Assembly: GCA_016703265.1 (NCBI GenBank)
Contig: JADJCK010000012.1
Coordinates: 1-64,000 of the forward strand
Direction: 5' to 3'
DNA: 64,000 nt
Origin: a bacterium
GTDB taxonomy: Bacteria > Krumholzibacteriota > Krumholzibacteriia > LZORAL124-64-63
Shown here one piece after another: positions 28,187-37,496 of this stretch. The notes beneath the pieces are model-generated. The model had not been told where the DNA came from. It was given only the letters and a program-made list of their open reading frames with translations, and did no database searches. Both the position numbers and the translations under genes were made by a program. The first letter of the stretch is position 1, and every line of letters begins with the position of its first letter.

Positions 28187-28774
28187 TCAGTCGTCGCCGC
28201 GACCGCGGGAAGCGCCGGGAAAGCCTGCACCCGGGACACTGTCTGCGGGTGCGGGCCACGCCGCGTCGATGGCGCGGCGACCGCCGAGGCGCAGCAGCGA
28301 ATCCTGTTCCGCTGCGAGCAGGCGCAGCAGCAGTTCGTGGACCAGCGCCGCGCGGTCGGGGTCGGTCGGGGCCAGGTCGAGCGTGCGGGCCCGGGCGCTG
28401 TCGCCCCAGGCGGCGGTAAGCGAATCGCCCAGTACGGCGCCCCGGACGGGGTCGTCGACGAGGGCAGCGCGAACGCGTTCGAGAACCAGGATGCGGGTCA
28501 CGTAGACCGACTCGTCGTCGGTCAGGTCGCGCGGCGTCAGCGGTCGCTCGCGCCGCGCGCAGCCACCGGCGGCTGCCAGCAGGACCAGGAGCATGGTCAG
28601 GACCAGGACCAGTGCCGTCGCCGCGCGCACCGCGGCGCAGAAGCCGGTGGTGCACCGGGAAGTCGGCAGCGCGGGCAGCGGCACGGATATCACCTCGGGT
28701 GCGGGCATCGCCGTCAATGGCGCTGCCGGGTCAGGAAGCAGGGACCACCATTCGGGCGTGGTCGGGGATAACAT
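28187..28774 (-). CDS. Single-pass membrane protein of unknown function
   Basis: 195 residues on the minus strand between rseP and the barrel-assembly gene. The ATG at 28774 has an excellent AAGGAGG ribosome site seven bases upstream, so I keep this start. It gives a Pro-rich N-terminal stretch of about 45 residues, then one hydrophobic segment (about 50-71) ending AAAGGCARRE. That end looks like a lipobox (AGGC at about 69-72), but the cysteine is unusually far from this start; an internal GTG at 28630 would make it a normal lipoprotein signal. The C-terminal half is Ala/Leu/Arg/Asp-rich and helical. No family recognised. Confidence 0.65.
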   Translation of the reverse strand: MLSPTTPEWWSLLPDPAAPLTAMPAPEVISVPLPALPTSRCTTGFCAAVRAATALVLVLTMLLVLLAAAGGCARRERPLTPRDLTDDESVYVTRILVLERVRAALVDDPVRGAVLGDSLTAAWGDSARARTLDLAPTDPDRAALVHELLLRLLAAEQDSLLRLGGRRAIDAAWPAPADSVPGAGFPGASRGRGDD

Positions 28775-28902
28775 CGGGACGCCTCCTTGTCACGGGATTT
28801 CCGGACGGGCGCCCGGACGGAGCGACCATCGTGGATGCCAGCGCCGGCGAGGCGACATCGACCAACACCGGCAGGAGGCCCGCAGGGGCCGCCGCCGGCA
28901 TT

Positions 28903-31047
28903 GTGCAGTGTTGCTTCCGGGCAGCGAACCGAGCCTTGGCGCCTTGCTTCTTGGCGCCTTACTTCTTGGCGCCATCCTCCGTTGCGCTCCGGATCGCCAT
29001 CCTTGTGCTGGCCTGCCTGCTGCCGGCCGCGGCGGCCCGCGCCGACGACGAGCTCGATTTCGGGTTGCAGACGCACCGGCTTTCCCGGGTCGAGCTGAAC
29101 GGCAACATCACCTTCCCGACCGACCAGCTCAAGCGCATCATGCGCCTGCAGGAAGGCAGCTGGATGCGGCCGCTCCGTGCCGCCCGTTACCAGCCGCACC
29201 TGGTCGAGACGCAGGTGCGGTTGCTGAGGAACTACTACCGCAACCGCGGGTTCCACCAGGTTGTCACGAGCGTCGATTCGATCACCGTCGACGGTGGCGG
29301 CGGCGACGTCCTGCATATCTCGGTGGTGGAGGGCCGGCGCACCTACATCCGCCGGCTGACATTTTCCGGTTTCGAGCCGGTCTCGGAGGCCCGCCTGCGC
29401 ACGGCGGTCACGCTGCGCGAGGGCAGTCCCGCGCCGGCCGACCTCAACGCGTTCGGCGCCGACATCTACACCCTGCGGGAACTGCTGCGCGACGAGACCT
29501 ACCTGGATGCCGCCGTGTACCCGGAACTGACGCTCGAACCCCTCGGGGACGACGCGGGCTTTGCGGCCGACCTCAACTATCGCGTGGTGATCGGCAAGTC
29601 GTACCGCATCGACGAGATCGTCATTTCGGGCAACAACCTGACGATCGACCGGCTGGTGCAGCGTGAACTGGAAGTCGCGCCCGGCGATCCGCTGCGCTGG
29701 GGCAAGGTGGAGGACACCCGCCGCAACCTGCTGGGCACGAGCCTCTACCGCGACGTCAACATCAATGCCATCCACACCGATACGGTCGCGGGCACCGCCA
29801 ACCTTTCGCTGCACGTCATCGAACGCCGCCCCGCCTACTACGAGCTGGGCGTCGGTGTCGGGAGCCTGGAGCGCGTGCGCCTGCTGGCGGCATGGGGCCA
29901 CAACAACCTCTGGGGCACGGGCCGTCGCGTGCAGGTACGCGGTCGGGGATCGTGGAACGTTGAAGATGTCGTGGGGCGCCAGATCAGCTTCGACCAGGGG
30001 CAGATCAACTACCGCGGCGAGGTCTCGTACGTGAACCCGCGCCTTCGCGACGGGCGCTACAGCCTGGACACGACGTTGTTCCTGTCGCGCGAGACGCGCG
30101 GCGAGTCGGGGCTGAACCTGTTCGGCTGGGGCGCCAACGTCGGCACGTTCTGGCGCTCGAATCGGTATGTGACGAACAACGTCTCCCTCGGCTACAAGGT
30201 CACCGAGCCGGAGATTCATCCGCAGGCACCCGAGGAATCGCAGGCAAGCTTCAATGCCGTCAATCCTTCGATCAGCCGCGTGCGCTCGCTGAACTGGGCG
30301 ATGTACGTTGACCATCGCAACGACCTGTTCCATCCGACGGACGGCATCTACTCGGTGTTGACGGCCCAGCTTGCCGGCGGCCTGCTCGGCGGCGACTACC
30401 ACTTCTTCAAGTGGACGGCGGCCTGGCACGACTACCGGAAGATGCCGGTGGGCACGCTGGCCCTGCGCGTCAAGGTCGGCGGAACGCGGACCTACGGCGC
30501 CTCGCTGGACCAGGGCGCCGACGGAGTGCCTTACGACGACCGCTTCTTCGCCGGCGGTGCCTCGACGGTTCGGGGCTATGCGAACAATTCGCTGGGTCCG
30601 CAGGTCTCCGACGAGGACGAACTGAACTACCTCAACTACACGTCGGATGTGCTCCTGCCGGATAACCCGGCGCGCGGCGGCAACTACCTCCTGCTCACGA
30701 ACGCCGAGTGGCGCGTGCCGCTGCCGGTTCTCAGGAAGTGGGGACTGGCTACCGTCGTCTTTTTCGAGGGCGGCAATGTCTGGGCCGAGTTGCGCGACCT
30801 GCAATTGCGCGGGTTTCGCCTCACCTCCGAGCCGGGCCTCCCGACCGACTCCGGTTCGACCAAGGACTGGGATTACCGCTACAGCCTGGGCACCGGCCTG
30901 CGCTTCGACACGCCGTTCGGCCCCGTCCGGATCGACGTCGGCTTCCCGCTCAAGCGTGCGCGCTACCTGAGCGACTACCTGGGCGCGACACGGGATTACA
31001 AGGATCCCTCGGCAGTCTGGCACTTCTCGGTGGGGTATCCGTTCTGA
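28903..31047 (+). CDS. BamA/TamA-family outer-membrane assembly protein
   Basis: Omp85 protein that inserts beta-barrels or autotransporters into the outer membrane. The start is uncertain: GTG 28903 or one of the repeated TTGs at 28936-28966, none with a good ribosome site. A signal peptide is clear (IAILVLACLLPAAAARA). Three POTRA-like repeats follow (RVELNGNITFP..., YIRRLTFSGFEPV..., IDEIVISGNNLTID...), then a C-terminal 16-strand-type barrel with the conserved VRGYANNSLGP lid motif (VRG) and a terminal aromatic (SVGYPF). Position after rseP suggests BamA. Three POTRAs, and the overlap with a TamB-like gene, suggest TamA. I leave the symbol open. Confidence 0.92.
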   Translation: MQCCFRAANRALAPCFLAPYFLAPSSVALRIAILVLACLLPAAAARADDELDFGLQTHRLSRVELNGNITFPTDQLKRIMRLQEGSWMRPLRAARYQPHLVETQVRLLRNYYRNRGFHQVVTSVDSITVDGGGGDVLHISVVEGRRTYIRRLTFSGFEPVSEARLRTAVTLREGSPAPADLNAFGADIYTLRELLRDETYLDAAVYPELTLEPLGDDAGFAADLNYRVVIGKSYRIDEIVISGNNLTIDRLVQRELEVAPGDPLRWGKVEDTRRNLLGTSLYRDVNINAIHTDTVAGTANLSLHVIERRPAYYELGVGVGSLERVRLLAAWGHNNLWGTGRRVQVRGRGSWNVEDVVGRQISFDQGQINYRGEVSYVNPRLRDGRYSLDTTLFLSRETRGESGLNLFGWGANVGTFWRSNRYVTNNVSLGYKVTEPEIHPQAPEESQASFNAVNPSISRVRSLNWAMYVDHRNDLFHPTDGIYSVLTAQLAGGLLGGDYHFFKWTAAWHDYRKMPVGTLALRVKVGGTRTYGASLDQGADGVPYDDRFFAGGASTVRGYANNSLGPQVSDEDELNYLNYTSDVLLPDNPARGGNYLLLTNAEWRVPLPVLRKWGLATVVFFEGGNVWAELRDLQLRGFRLTSEPGLPTDSGSTKDWDYRYSLGTGLRFDTPFGPVRIDVGFPLKRARYLSDYLGATRDYKDPSAVWHFSVGYPF
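28936..28973 (+). repeat. In-frame 15-bp tandem repeat at the N-terminus of the barrel-assembly gene
   Basis: TTGGCGCCTTGCTTC (28936-28950), TTGGCGCCTTACTTC (28951-28965) and a partial third copy (28966-28973). Translated in the gene's frame they read LAPCF-LAPYF-LAP. Each unit begins with TTG, a possible start codon, just before the signal peptide. Confidence 0.85.
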
Positions 31048-34000
31048 TGCACTGGAGCCGCCCGGCACGCCTGCCTGTCCTGACCGCCTGGGCGGTGTTC
31101 CTGGCCGTGCTCATCTACCTGGGCGGGCGTACGGAACTGTATGCGCCACAGTTGTCGAACCTGGTCGGCCGACATCTGCTCCGCCTTGAGGACAGCGGCC
31201 TGCGCGTGCGCGACTTCCACGTCTGGGGTCTTGACGGCGTGGACCTGTACGGCGTCTCGCTGACCGTGCCCGGCAGCGGCCGCGGCCAGGTCCTGGTGAC
31301 CGCCGACACGGTCCAGGTCGATTACGTGATCAAGGAGGCGCTGGCGGACATTCCTCGCTTCCGCCGTGTCGTAGTGCGGCGCCCCGAGATCTTCGTGCGT
31401 GCGGACACCGACTCGGGCAAGTCCGACAAGGAAAAGAAGTCCGTCACCGCCCCTAAGCTGCCCACCCTGATCATCGACGACCTGCTCGTCTCCCTGGGAT
31501 ACCTGGAACTCGCGGATGCCGGGGGCCGCGTGCAGGAGCGTATCCCGTACCTTTCGTGGCGCGGGAGCGTGGAGGCCGGTCCGGTGACACGCGCGGTGTT
31601 GCGCGATTGCGCCGTCGACTGGCAGACACACGGCAGTCGCCTCGACAGCCTGTTCGGCGAAGTGGGCCTGGATGACAAGGGTGTTCACGCCCGGAACCTG
31701 ACCGGCAACCTGAACGGCAACCCGGTGAAGGTGAGCGGCAGCCGCGGTTGGGACGAGAGTCTCGACCTGACGGTGTCGGCGCGCGGCGTCGACATCCGCG
31801 AGATCGAGGCGCTGATCAGGCAGCGCCTGGGCTTCAAGGCCAAGGGCGATGTCGACGCCACCCTGCGCGGAAGACCCGACTCGCTGGTCTACGAAGGCGT
31901 CTTCACCGGTGTGCTCGAGGGATATGACATCTCCGGCATGACCTGCCGCGCCCTCATCGGCAAGAAGGATGTCTGGCTGGAGGACCTGGCAGGCAACGTC
32001 AACGGCGCCACGTTCGAGGGGCGGGGCCACTTCGACATCACCGACTCGCGTGCGGTCACCTTCGTGCTCGAAGGCGATGCTTCCGGGATCAACCTGGCCA
32101 ACGGCCTGATTCCGGGTGAAACAGACCTGCCGCAGACCAGCGGCAACGGCCGCCTTCGCATCGAGCATACCGACAAACCCATGTGGACGCGGGTGACCGG
32201 GCTGGTGCAGGACGGGCATATCGAGATCATGCCCTTCGACGCCTGCGAGATCGACGTCGAGGCGACGCCGGCAGGCGTGCAGTTCAACCACGTCGACCTG
32301 CGGCACCGCGACCTGCGCGCCATCCTGACGGGGGCGGCCGACAGCCTGAGCGTCTTCGACGGCAACCTGAGTTTCGCCGCCAACGACCTCGGGACCCTGC
32401 CGGCGCAGTGGAACTGGCCGGCACTGGGCGGCCATGCCTCCGGTGAGCTGGCCGTGTCGGGGCCGCTGGATGCGCTGGCGTTGGCTGGAACCGTGACGGC
32501 CGGCGACGTCGAACTGGGGCCGGCCCGCACCTCCTACCTGATCGCCAACGTGGAGATCGCCGACGCGCTCGGCACGCCGAGTTTCAGCGGCGCCGTGGCC
32601 GGCGACAGCCTGCGCATGGGCGGCGTGCCGCTGGGCAACTACCGGGCCTTCGGGTCCGCCGATGCGGCCGGCGCCCGGCTCGACACGTTCCTGTGTGCCT
32701 ACGGTGACACGGTCGGCCTGCTGAGGCTCCAGGTCGCCTTCTCGGACACCGTCGACCGGTTCCAGGTCGAGGAATTCCGGCTCGACATGGAGGGCACGCG
32801 CTGGGCCCTGGACCGGCCGCTCGGCGTCGGCATCGGCGACGGCTACCTGGCGGTGCGCGACCTGTCGCTGTCCTCGGACCAGGGCGCCGTGAGCGGCGGC
32901 GGCGTGTACGACCGGCGCCACCTCGTCGCGGGCGCGCTGCAGTTGCGGCGCTTCGACCTGGGACTGCTGAACCCGTTCGTTTCCACGCGCGCGCCGCTGA
33001 CCGGGCGCCTGACCGCCGACGTGGTCCTCGGCGGGGAACCGGACGCACCGACCGTCAGCCTGTCAGCCGACCTGCTGGAGGCTCCGTTCGCCATCGCCAG
33101 GGTCGACTCCATGCATGTCGAGGCCGTCTACGCCCATGGCGCCGTCGACATCAAGGGGCTCGACCTGCGCACGCCGTACGGGCAATTGCGGGCCTCGGGC
33201 ACCGTAGCGAACCCCGGGGCGCCGGTGAAGGACTACTGGCCGGGCGCGACCATGGACCTGCAGGTCGAGATACCCGACGGCGACTGGTCGTTCATGGACC
33301 AGTTCAAGCTGCCTGCCCTCAAGCGGCTGAACGGGCGTTTCGGCGGCGAGATCCGCGTGACCGGCACCACGGACAACCCGGTCGTGGATGGACAGCTGCG
33401 CAGCTCCCCGTTCAACATCCACTGGCTGCACCTGGACGAACTGACCGGCACCGTGCATGCCGATCGCAACCAGCTGGCCCTGGGCGACCTGGTGGCCGTG
33501 CAGGACGACCTGCGCATGACCGGACGGCTGGAGGTCCCGCTGAAGCTGGACTTCCTCAGCGAGCCGACATCGCCGCTGGACGGGCCGTTCCTGATGGAGA
33601 TCGACATCCCGCCCGGCTCGAATCTCGCCGCGCTGACGCCGGCAACCAACGCCTTCGTGGCCAGCAACGGAACGGGCGAGGCCCACGTCCGCGTGTCGGG
33701 ACCGCTGGCGCACCCGTTGTACGAGGGCTCGGCGCACATCCGCGATGCCGGTTTCGTCATCAGGCATCTCGAGGAGGTTTACAGCGAGGCGTCGTGCGAC
33801 GCCATCTTCAGTGGCGATATCGTGCACTTGAAGGACATCGTCGGGCGTGAGGGGTTGACCGGCAGCTTCGGCGGCGATGGCACCCTCACCTTCCGCGGGC
33901 TGGAGATGGAGACGTTCGACGTACGCCTGGACCTGGACCGGTTCCTGGTCGCCTCTATTCCCGACCTGCGGGCGCTGGTCAGCGGGCGGGGCGGCCGCAT

Positions 34001-34922
34001 CACCGGCGTGAAGGTGGGGCCCGACTCGCTGCTCGTGCCGAAGTTCAGCGGCGACCTCGAGGTACTGAAGGCGCGCTACACCGGCACCTTTGCCGAGACG
34101 CCCGGCGCCGCCGACCCGCGCCTGGCCACGGTGGCCCCGGACTGGCTGGCCGAACTGCGGCTGCACGCCGCGCCGCGCGTGGGGCACATCGTGAACCGCG
34201 AGATGGAATTGGACCTGGGCGGCGACCTCGACCTTCTGCGCACCGAGGAAGGCCTGCACATGCGCGGTTCGCTCGACGTGAACCGCGGCAGCCTGATCGT
34301 CTTCAACAACGCCTTCGAGGTTCAGCGCGGCCGTCTTGATTTCAGCCAGGGACTCGGTTTCGACCCGATGCTGGATATTGACGCCCAGACCCGCTATCGC
34401 CTGCGCGCATCAAGTGCCGCGAATACCACCATCGAGGTGCTGGGCGTGCACGTGAGCGGCACGCTGGCGGCCCCCGTCGTCGACTTTTCCAGCGAACGGG
34501 GCTACTCGCGCGAGGCCATCCAGCGCATGCTCCTGGGCCTGGATCCGGAAGGCGCCGGGCAAGGTGGCGGGGACACTTCGCGGCTGGCGTCCAGTTCCAT
34601 CACGGCGGGCCTCAACCTCATCGAACGCGAGATCGCCCGCGAATTGGCTGTCTTCGACACGTTCGACATCGACCAGATCCAGCGCGAGAGCGATGCCGCC
34701 GGCGCCATGGGATTCGACCCGTTGATCGGTGTCGGCAAGTACATCGGCTCGGACCTGTACCTCAAGTACGCGCAGGGCGTGCGCCAGGATGACCGCGACG
34801 TGCTGCTGGAGTACCAGATCAACCAGCACCTGCTCCTGCAGTCGGAACTGCGCCGCCGGATCGACGAGAACCAGGGCGATTCCACGTACAACCTGGACCT
34901 GAAATACCGCTTCGAATACTGA
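31047..34922 (+). CDS. TamB-like translocation/assembly protein (DUF490 C-terminus)
   Basis: Large periplasm-spanning AsmA/TamB-type protein thought to bridge inner and outer membranes for lipid or barrel transport. 1291 residues. One N-terminal transmembrane anchor (about 9-28, LTAWAVFLAVLIYLGG) is followed by about 1100 residues of repeating beta-strand units (many L/V-D-G/G-x-L-x-V patterns). The C-terminal DUF490 region (about 1000-1291) has FNNAFEVQRGRLDFS, IEVLGVHVSGTLAAP and SREAIQRMLLGL, with an aromatic final segment DLKYRFEY. The ATG overlaps the last base of the Omp85 gene's stop, so the two are coupled. Confidence 0.9.
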   Translation: MHWSRPARLPVLTAWAVFLAVLIYLGGRTELYAPQLSNLVGRHLLRLEDSGLRVRDFHVWGLDGVDLYGVSLTVPGSGRGQVLVTADTVQVDYVIKEALADIPRFRRVVVRRPEIFVRADTDSGKSDKEKKSVTAPKLPTLIIDDLLVSLGYLELADAGGRVQERIPYLSWRGSVEAGPVTRAVLRDCAVDWQTHGSRLDSLFGEVGLDDKGVHARNLTGNLNGNPVKVSGSRGWDESLDLTVSARGVDIREIEALIRQRLGFKAKGDVDATLRGRPDSLVYEGVFTGVLEGYDISGMTCRALIGKKDVWLEDLAGNVNGATFEGRGHFDITDSRAVTFVLEGDASGINLANGLIPGETDLPQTSGNGRLRIEHTDKPMWTRVTGLVQDGHIEIMPFDACEIDVEATPAGVQFNHVDLRHRDLRAILTGAADSLSVFDGNLSFAANDLGTLPAQWNWPALGGHASGELAVSGPLDALALAGTVTAGDVELGPARTSYLIANVEIADALGTPSFSGAVAGDSLRMGGVPLGNYRAFGSADAAGARLDTFLCAYGDTVGLLRLQVAFSDTVDRFQVEEFRLDMEGTRWALDRPLGVGIGDGYLAVRDLSLSSDQGAVSGGGVYDRRHLVAGALQLRRFDLGLLNPFVSTRAPLTGRLTADVVLGGEPDAPTVSLSADLLEAPFAIARVDSMHVEAVYAHGAVDIKGLDLRTPYGQLRASGTVANPGAPVKDYWPGATMDLQVEIPDGDWSFMDQFKLPALKRLNGRFGGEIRVTGTTDNPVVDGQLRSSPFNIHWLHLDELTGTVHADRNQLALGDLVAVQDDLRMTGRLEVPLKLDFLSEPTSPLDGPFLMEIDIPPGSNLAALTPATNAFVASNGTGEAHVRVSGPLAHPLYEGSAHIRDAGFVIRHLEEVYSEASCDAIFSGDIVHLKDIVGREGLTGSFGGDGTLTFRGLEMETFDVRLDLDRFLVASIPDLRALVSGRGGRITGVKVGPDSLLVPKFSGDLEVLKARYTGTFAETPGAADPRLATVAPDWLAELRLHAAPRVGHIVNREMELDLGGDLDLLRTEEGLHMRGSLDVNRGSLIVFNNAFEVQRGRLDFSQGLGFDPMLDIDAQTRYRLRASSAANTTIEVLGVHVSGTLAAPVVDFSSERGYSREAIQRMLLGLDPEGAGQGGGDTSRLASSSITAGLNLIEREIARELAVFDTFDIDQIQRESDAAGAMGFDPLIGVGKYIGSDLYLKYAQGVRQDDRDVLLEYQINQHLLLQSELRRRIDENQGDSTYNLDLKYRFEY

Positions 34923-35000
34923 CGCCGGTCGCCTGCGGCCCACGGTTGCGGCGACGGGCGATCGGTGGCATTGTTCCGCGTTCCCAGCGCAGCCTGGACC

Positions 35001-35030
35001 AAGTCGCCTGACCCCAAGTCGCCTGACCCC
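35001..35030 (+). repeat. 15-bp perfect direct repeat upstream of the helicase gene
   Basis: Two identical head-to-tail copies of AAGTCGCCTGACCCC lie in the 128-base gap between the TamB-like gene and the helicase, ending 20 bases before its GTG. No gene is encoded here. Confidence 0.9.
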
Positions 35031-35050
35031 GAGCCGGAGCCGAACCTGCC

Positions 35051-37465
35051 GTGAACGACATCCTGGCGAAGTTGAACGATGCGCAGCTGGGGGCGGTCAC
35101 CGCCCCGGACGGCCCGGTCCTCGTGGTGGCCGGCGCCGGTTCCGGCAAGACCCGGGTCCTGACGACCCGCGTGGCCTGGCTCCTGGGCGAGCGCGGCGTG
35201 CACCCGGGTGCCGTGCTGGCCTTCACCTTCACCAATCGCGCGGCCCGCGAGATGAAGGAGCGGGTGGCCGGGAGTGTCGGTGAAGGACGGGCGCCCTTCT
35301 GGATCGGGACCTTCCACGCGACCGGTTTGCGGATCCTGCGCAGCGACGGGGCTGCCATCGGCGTGCCTTCCGATTTCTCGATCTTCGACACCGACGACAG
35401 CAAGCGCCTGATCAAGCAGGTCCTGGACGAACTCAAGATCGACGCCAAGCAGTTCACGCCCAGCGGCGCCCGCTCCATGATCAGTTCCTGGAAGAACGAC
35501 GACGTGGATCCCGTCGCTGCCGCGGCGCGCGCGACGACCTTCGTCGAGGAGAAGAACGCGGCCATCTATGGCGGCTACGAGAAGGGCCTCGTGCGCTGCA
35601 AGGCGCTCGATTTCGATGACCTGATCCTGCGCACGGTTCACCTACTTGAACAGGACGCCGGCGTGCGCCTGAAATACGCCGAGCGGTTCCATCACGTGCT
35701 GGTGGACGAGTTCCAGGACACGAACCCGCTGCAGCTGGTGCTGATCAAGGCGCTGCAGAGCGAGCACGGGAACCTGTTCGCCGTGGGCGACGACGACCAG
35801 TCGATCTACTCGTGGCGCGGGGCCCGCATCGAGAACATGCTGGCGTTCGACGACTTCTTCCCCGGCGCCGTCACCTGCCGGCTGGAACAGAATTACCGGT
35901 CCACCGGTACCATCCTGGATGCGGCCAACGCGGTCATCGCCCACAACCAGCGCCGCAAGGGCAAGAACCTGTGGACGGCAGGCGACCGCGGCGAGCAGCT
36001 GGTCGAGGAGGAGTTCCTCGACGGCGAGGACGAGGCCGCGCGCCTGGTGGATATCGTGCGGGCCGAGATCGCGCGCGGGCTGACGCGCGCCGACGTCACC
36101 GTCCTCTACCGCACGAATGCGCAGTCGCGGGTGCTCGAGGATGCCCTGCGCCGCGCCCACCTGCCGTACCAGATCGTCGGCTCCCTGCAGTTCTACGAGC
36201 GCAAGGAAGTTCGCGATGTCCTGGCCTACCTGAAGTTCATCGCCAACCCGGCCGACGAGATCTCGCTGCAGCGAGTGATCAACGTGCCCAAGCGGCAGCT
36301 GGGCGACACCACGGTGGCGCGGTTGCTGGCCCTGGCGAACAACGCCGGGCTGACCTGCGGCGAGGCGGCGGCCGAGCACGGCCTGCTCGAGAGCGAGATG
36401 TCGGGCGCCGTCTGTCGCCGGGTGCGCACGTTCTTCGACCAGGCTGCCCGCTGGCGGCGCCTGGCGGCCGAAGCCATGCCCCTGCCCGAGTTGCTGCAGC
36501 AGGTGCTGAAGGACATCGCCTACCAGGAACACCTCGAGTCCGATGACCCCGAGAGCGCCGCCCAGCGGGCCGAGAACGTGGCCGAACTGGTCAATGCGGC
36601 GGCCGACTTCCACGAGGCATCGGCCGGCGGCAGCCTGGGCCAGTTCCTGGAGCAGACGGCGCTGGTCTCCGACCCGGACACGATCCGCGACGGGGAGGGC
36701 CAGGTGCGCCTGATGACGATCCACACGGCCAAGGGCCTGGAGTTCCCGGTCGTGGTGCTGGCCGGTTGCGAGGACGACATCCTGCCGCACATCAACAGTG
36801 CCATGGATGAGGCGGGCCTCGAGGAGGAGCGCCGCCTGTTCTATGTGGCGTTGACGCGTGCGGAGAAGCGGATCTACCTGCTGCACGCGATGCGCCGTCG
36901 CCGTTTCGGCACGTGGCAGGACGCGCTGCCGTCGCGGTTCCTTCGCGAGGTGCCCGACGCCCTTGTGGAGCGGCGGCGCCTGAACCTCGGCTACGGCGCC
37001 GGCGCCGGCGCGGGGATGACGCGCAGCCTGTTCGGCGGTTCCGGTTCGGGCGGGGGCGGCTCGAAGGGCGGCGGGGCCCATTCGCGCGAACCGGTGCGGC
37101 CGAGCACCTGGAGCGGCGGCAACAGCCGCAACTGGAACGGCGGCGGCGGTTCGCAGGGTCCCTCGGCCTCGCGCCGCGTGAGCCCTGGCGAGTGGGGCAG
37201 CAGCAACCGGCCACGCGGCGGCGCTCGCCCGGCGCCCGGCGCCGAAGGCGGGTCCGACGAGCAGCGGCAGCACAGCTGGGATGACGACGTGCAGCAGCAG
37301 GCGCCCTATTTCGAGGGACAGTCGGTCTCGCACGGGATCTTCGGTTCGGGCACCGTCGCGCGCGTCGAGGGTACCGGCGACGACCTCCAGGTGACCGTCG
37401 ACTTCCCCGACTACGGGCGCAAGCACCTCAATCCGAAGTTCGCGCCGCTGGTGCCGATCGACTGA
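35051..37465 (+). CDS. pcrA: PcrA/UvrD-type 3'-5' DNA helicase
   Basis: Superfamily 1A helicase for repair and clearing of replication conflicts. 804 residues from GTG 35051. All motifs are present: Walker A VVAGAGSGKTRVL (about 25-37), TFTNRAAREM, VDEFQDTNPLQL (Walker B, about 218), GDDDQSIYSWRGA, LEQNYRST, MTIHTAKGLEFPVVVL and RLFYVALTRAEKRI. Past about residue 650 comes an 80-100 residue Gly/Ser/Arg/Asn-rich low-complexity linker. A Tudor-like PcrA C-terminal domain follows (GQSVSHGIFGSGTVARVEG to KFAPLV), which binds RNA polymerase in homologues. Confidence 0.95.
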   Translation: MNDILAKLNDAQLGAVTAPDGPVLVVAGAGSGKTRVLTTRVAWLLGERGVHPGAVLAFTFTNRAAREMKERVAGSVGEGRAPFWIGTFHATGLRILRSDGAAIGVPSDFSIFDTDDSKRLIKQVLDELKIDAKQFTPSGARSMISSWKNDDVDPVAAAARATTFVEEKNAAIYGGYEKGLVRCKALDFDDLILRTVHLLEQDAGVRLKYAERFHHVLVDEFQDTNPLQLVLIKALQSEHGNLFAVGDDDQSIYSWRGARIENMLAFDDFFPGAVTCRLEQNYRSTGTILDAANAVIAHNQRRKGKNLWTAGDRGEQLVEEEFLDGEDEAARLVDIVRAEIARGLTRADVTVLYRTNAQSRVLEDALRRAHLPYQIVGSLQFYERKEVRDVLAYLKFIANPADEISLQRVINVPKRQLGDTTVARLLALANNAGLTCGEAAAEHGLLESEMSGAVCRRVRTFFDQAARWRRLAAEAMPLPELLQQVLKDIAYQEHLESDDPESAAQRAENVAELVNAAADFHEASAGGSLGQFLEQTALVSDPDTIRDGEGQVRLMTIHTAKGLEFPVVVLAGCEDDILPHINSAMDEAGLEEERRLFYVALTRAEKRIYLLHAMRRRRFGTWQDALPSRFLREVPDALVERRRLNLGYGAGAGAGMTRSLFGGSGSGGGGSKGGGAHSREPVRPSTWSGGNSRNWNGGGGSQGPSASRRVSPGEWGSSNRPRGGARPAPGAEGGSDEQRQHSWDDDVQQQAPYFEGQSVSHGIFGSGTVARVEGTGDDLQVTVDFPDYGRKHLNPKFAPLVPID

Positions 37466-37496
37466 GCGGCTCCGGCGTGCCGACGCAGCCGCCGGG

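Noticed and set aside
30708..31046. Upstream extension of the TamB-like frame into the Omp85 gene
   Set aside because: The extension overlaps coding sequence of the barrel. The ATG at 31047 directly precedes a membrane anchor and is coupled to the stop.
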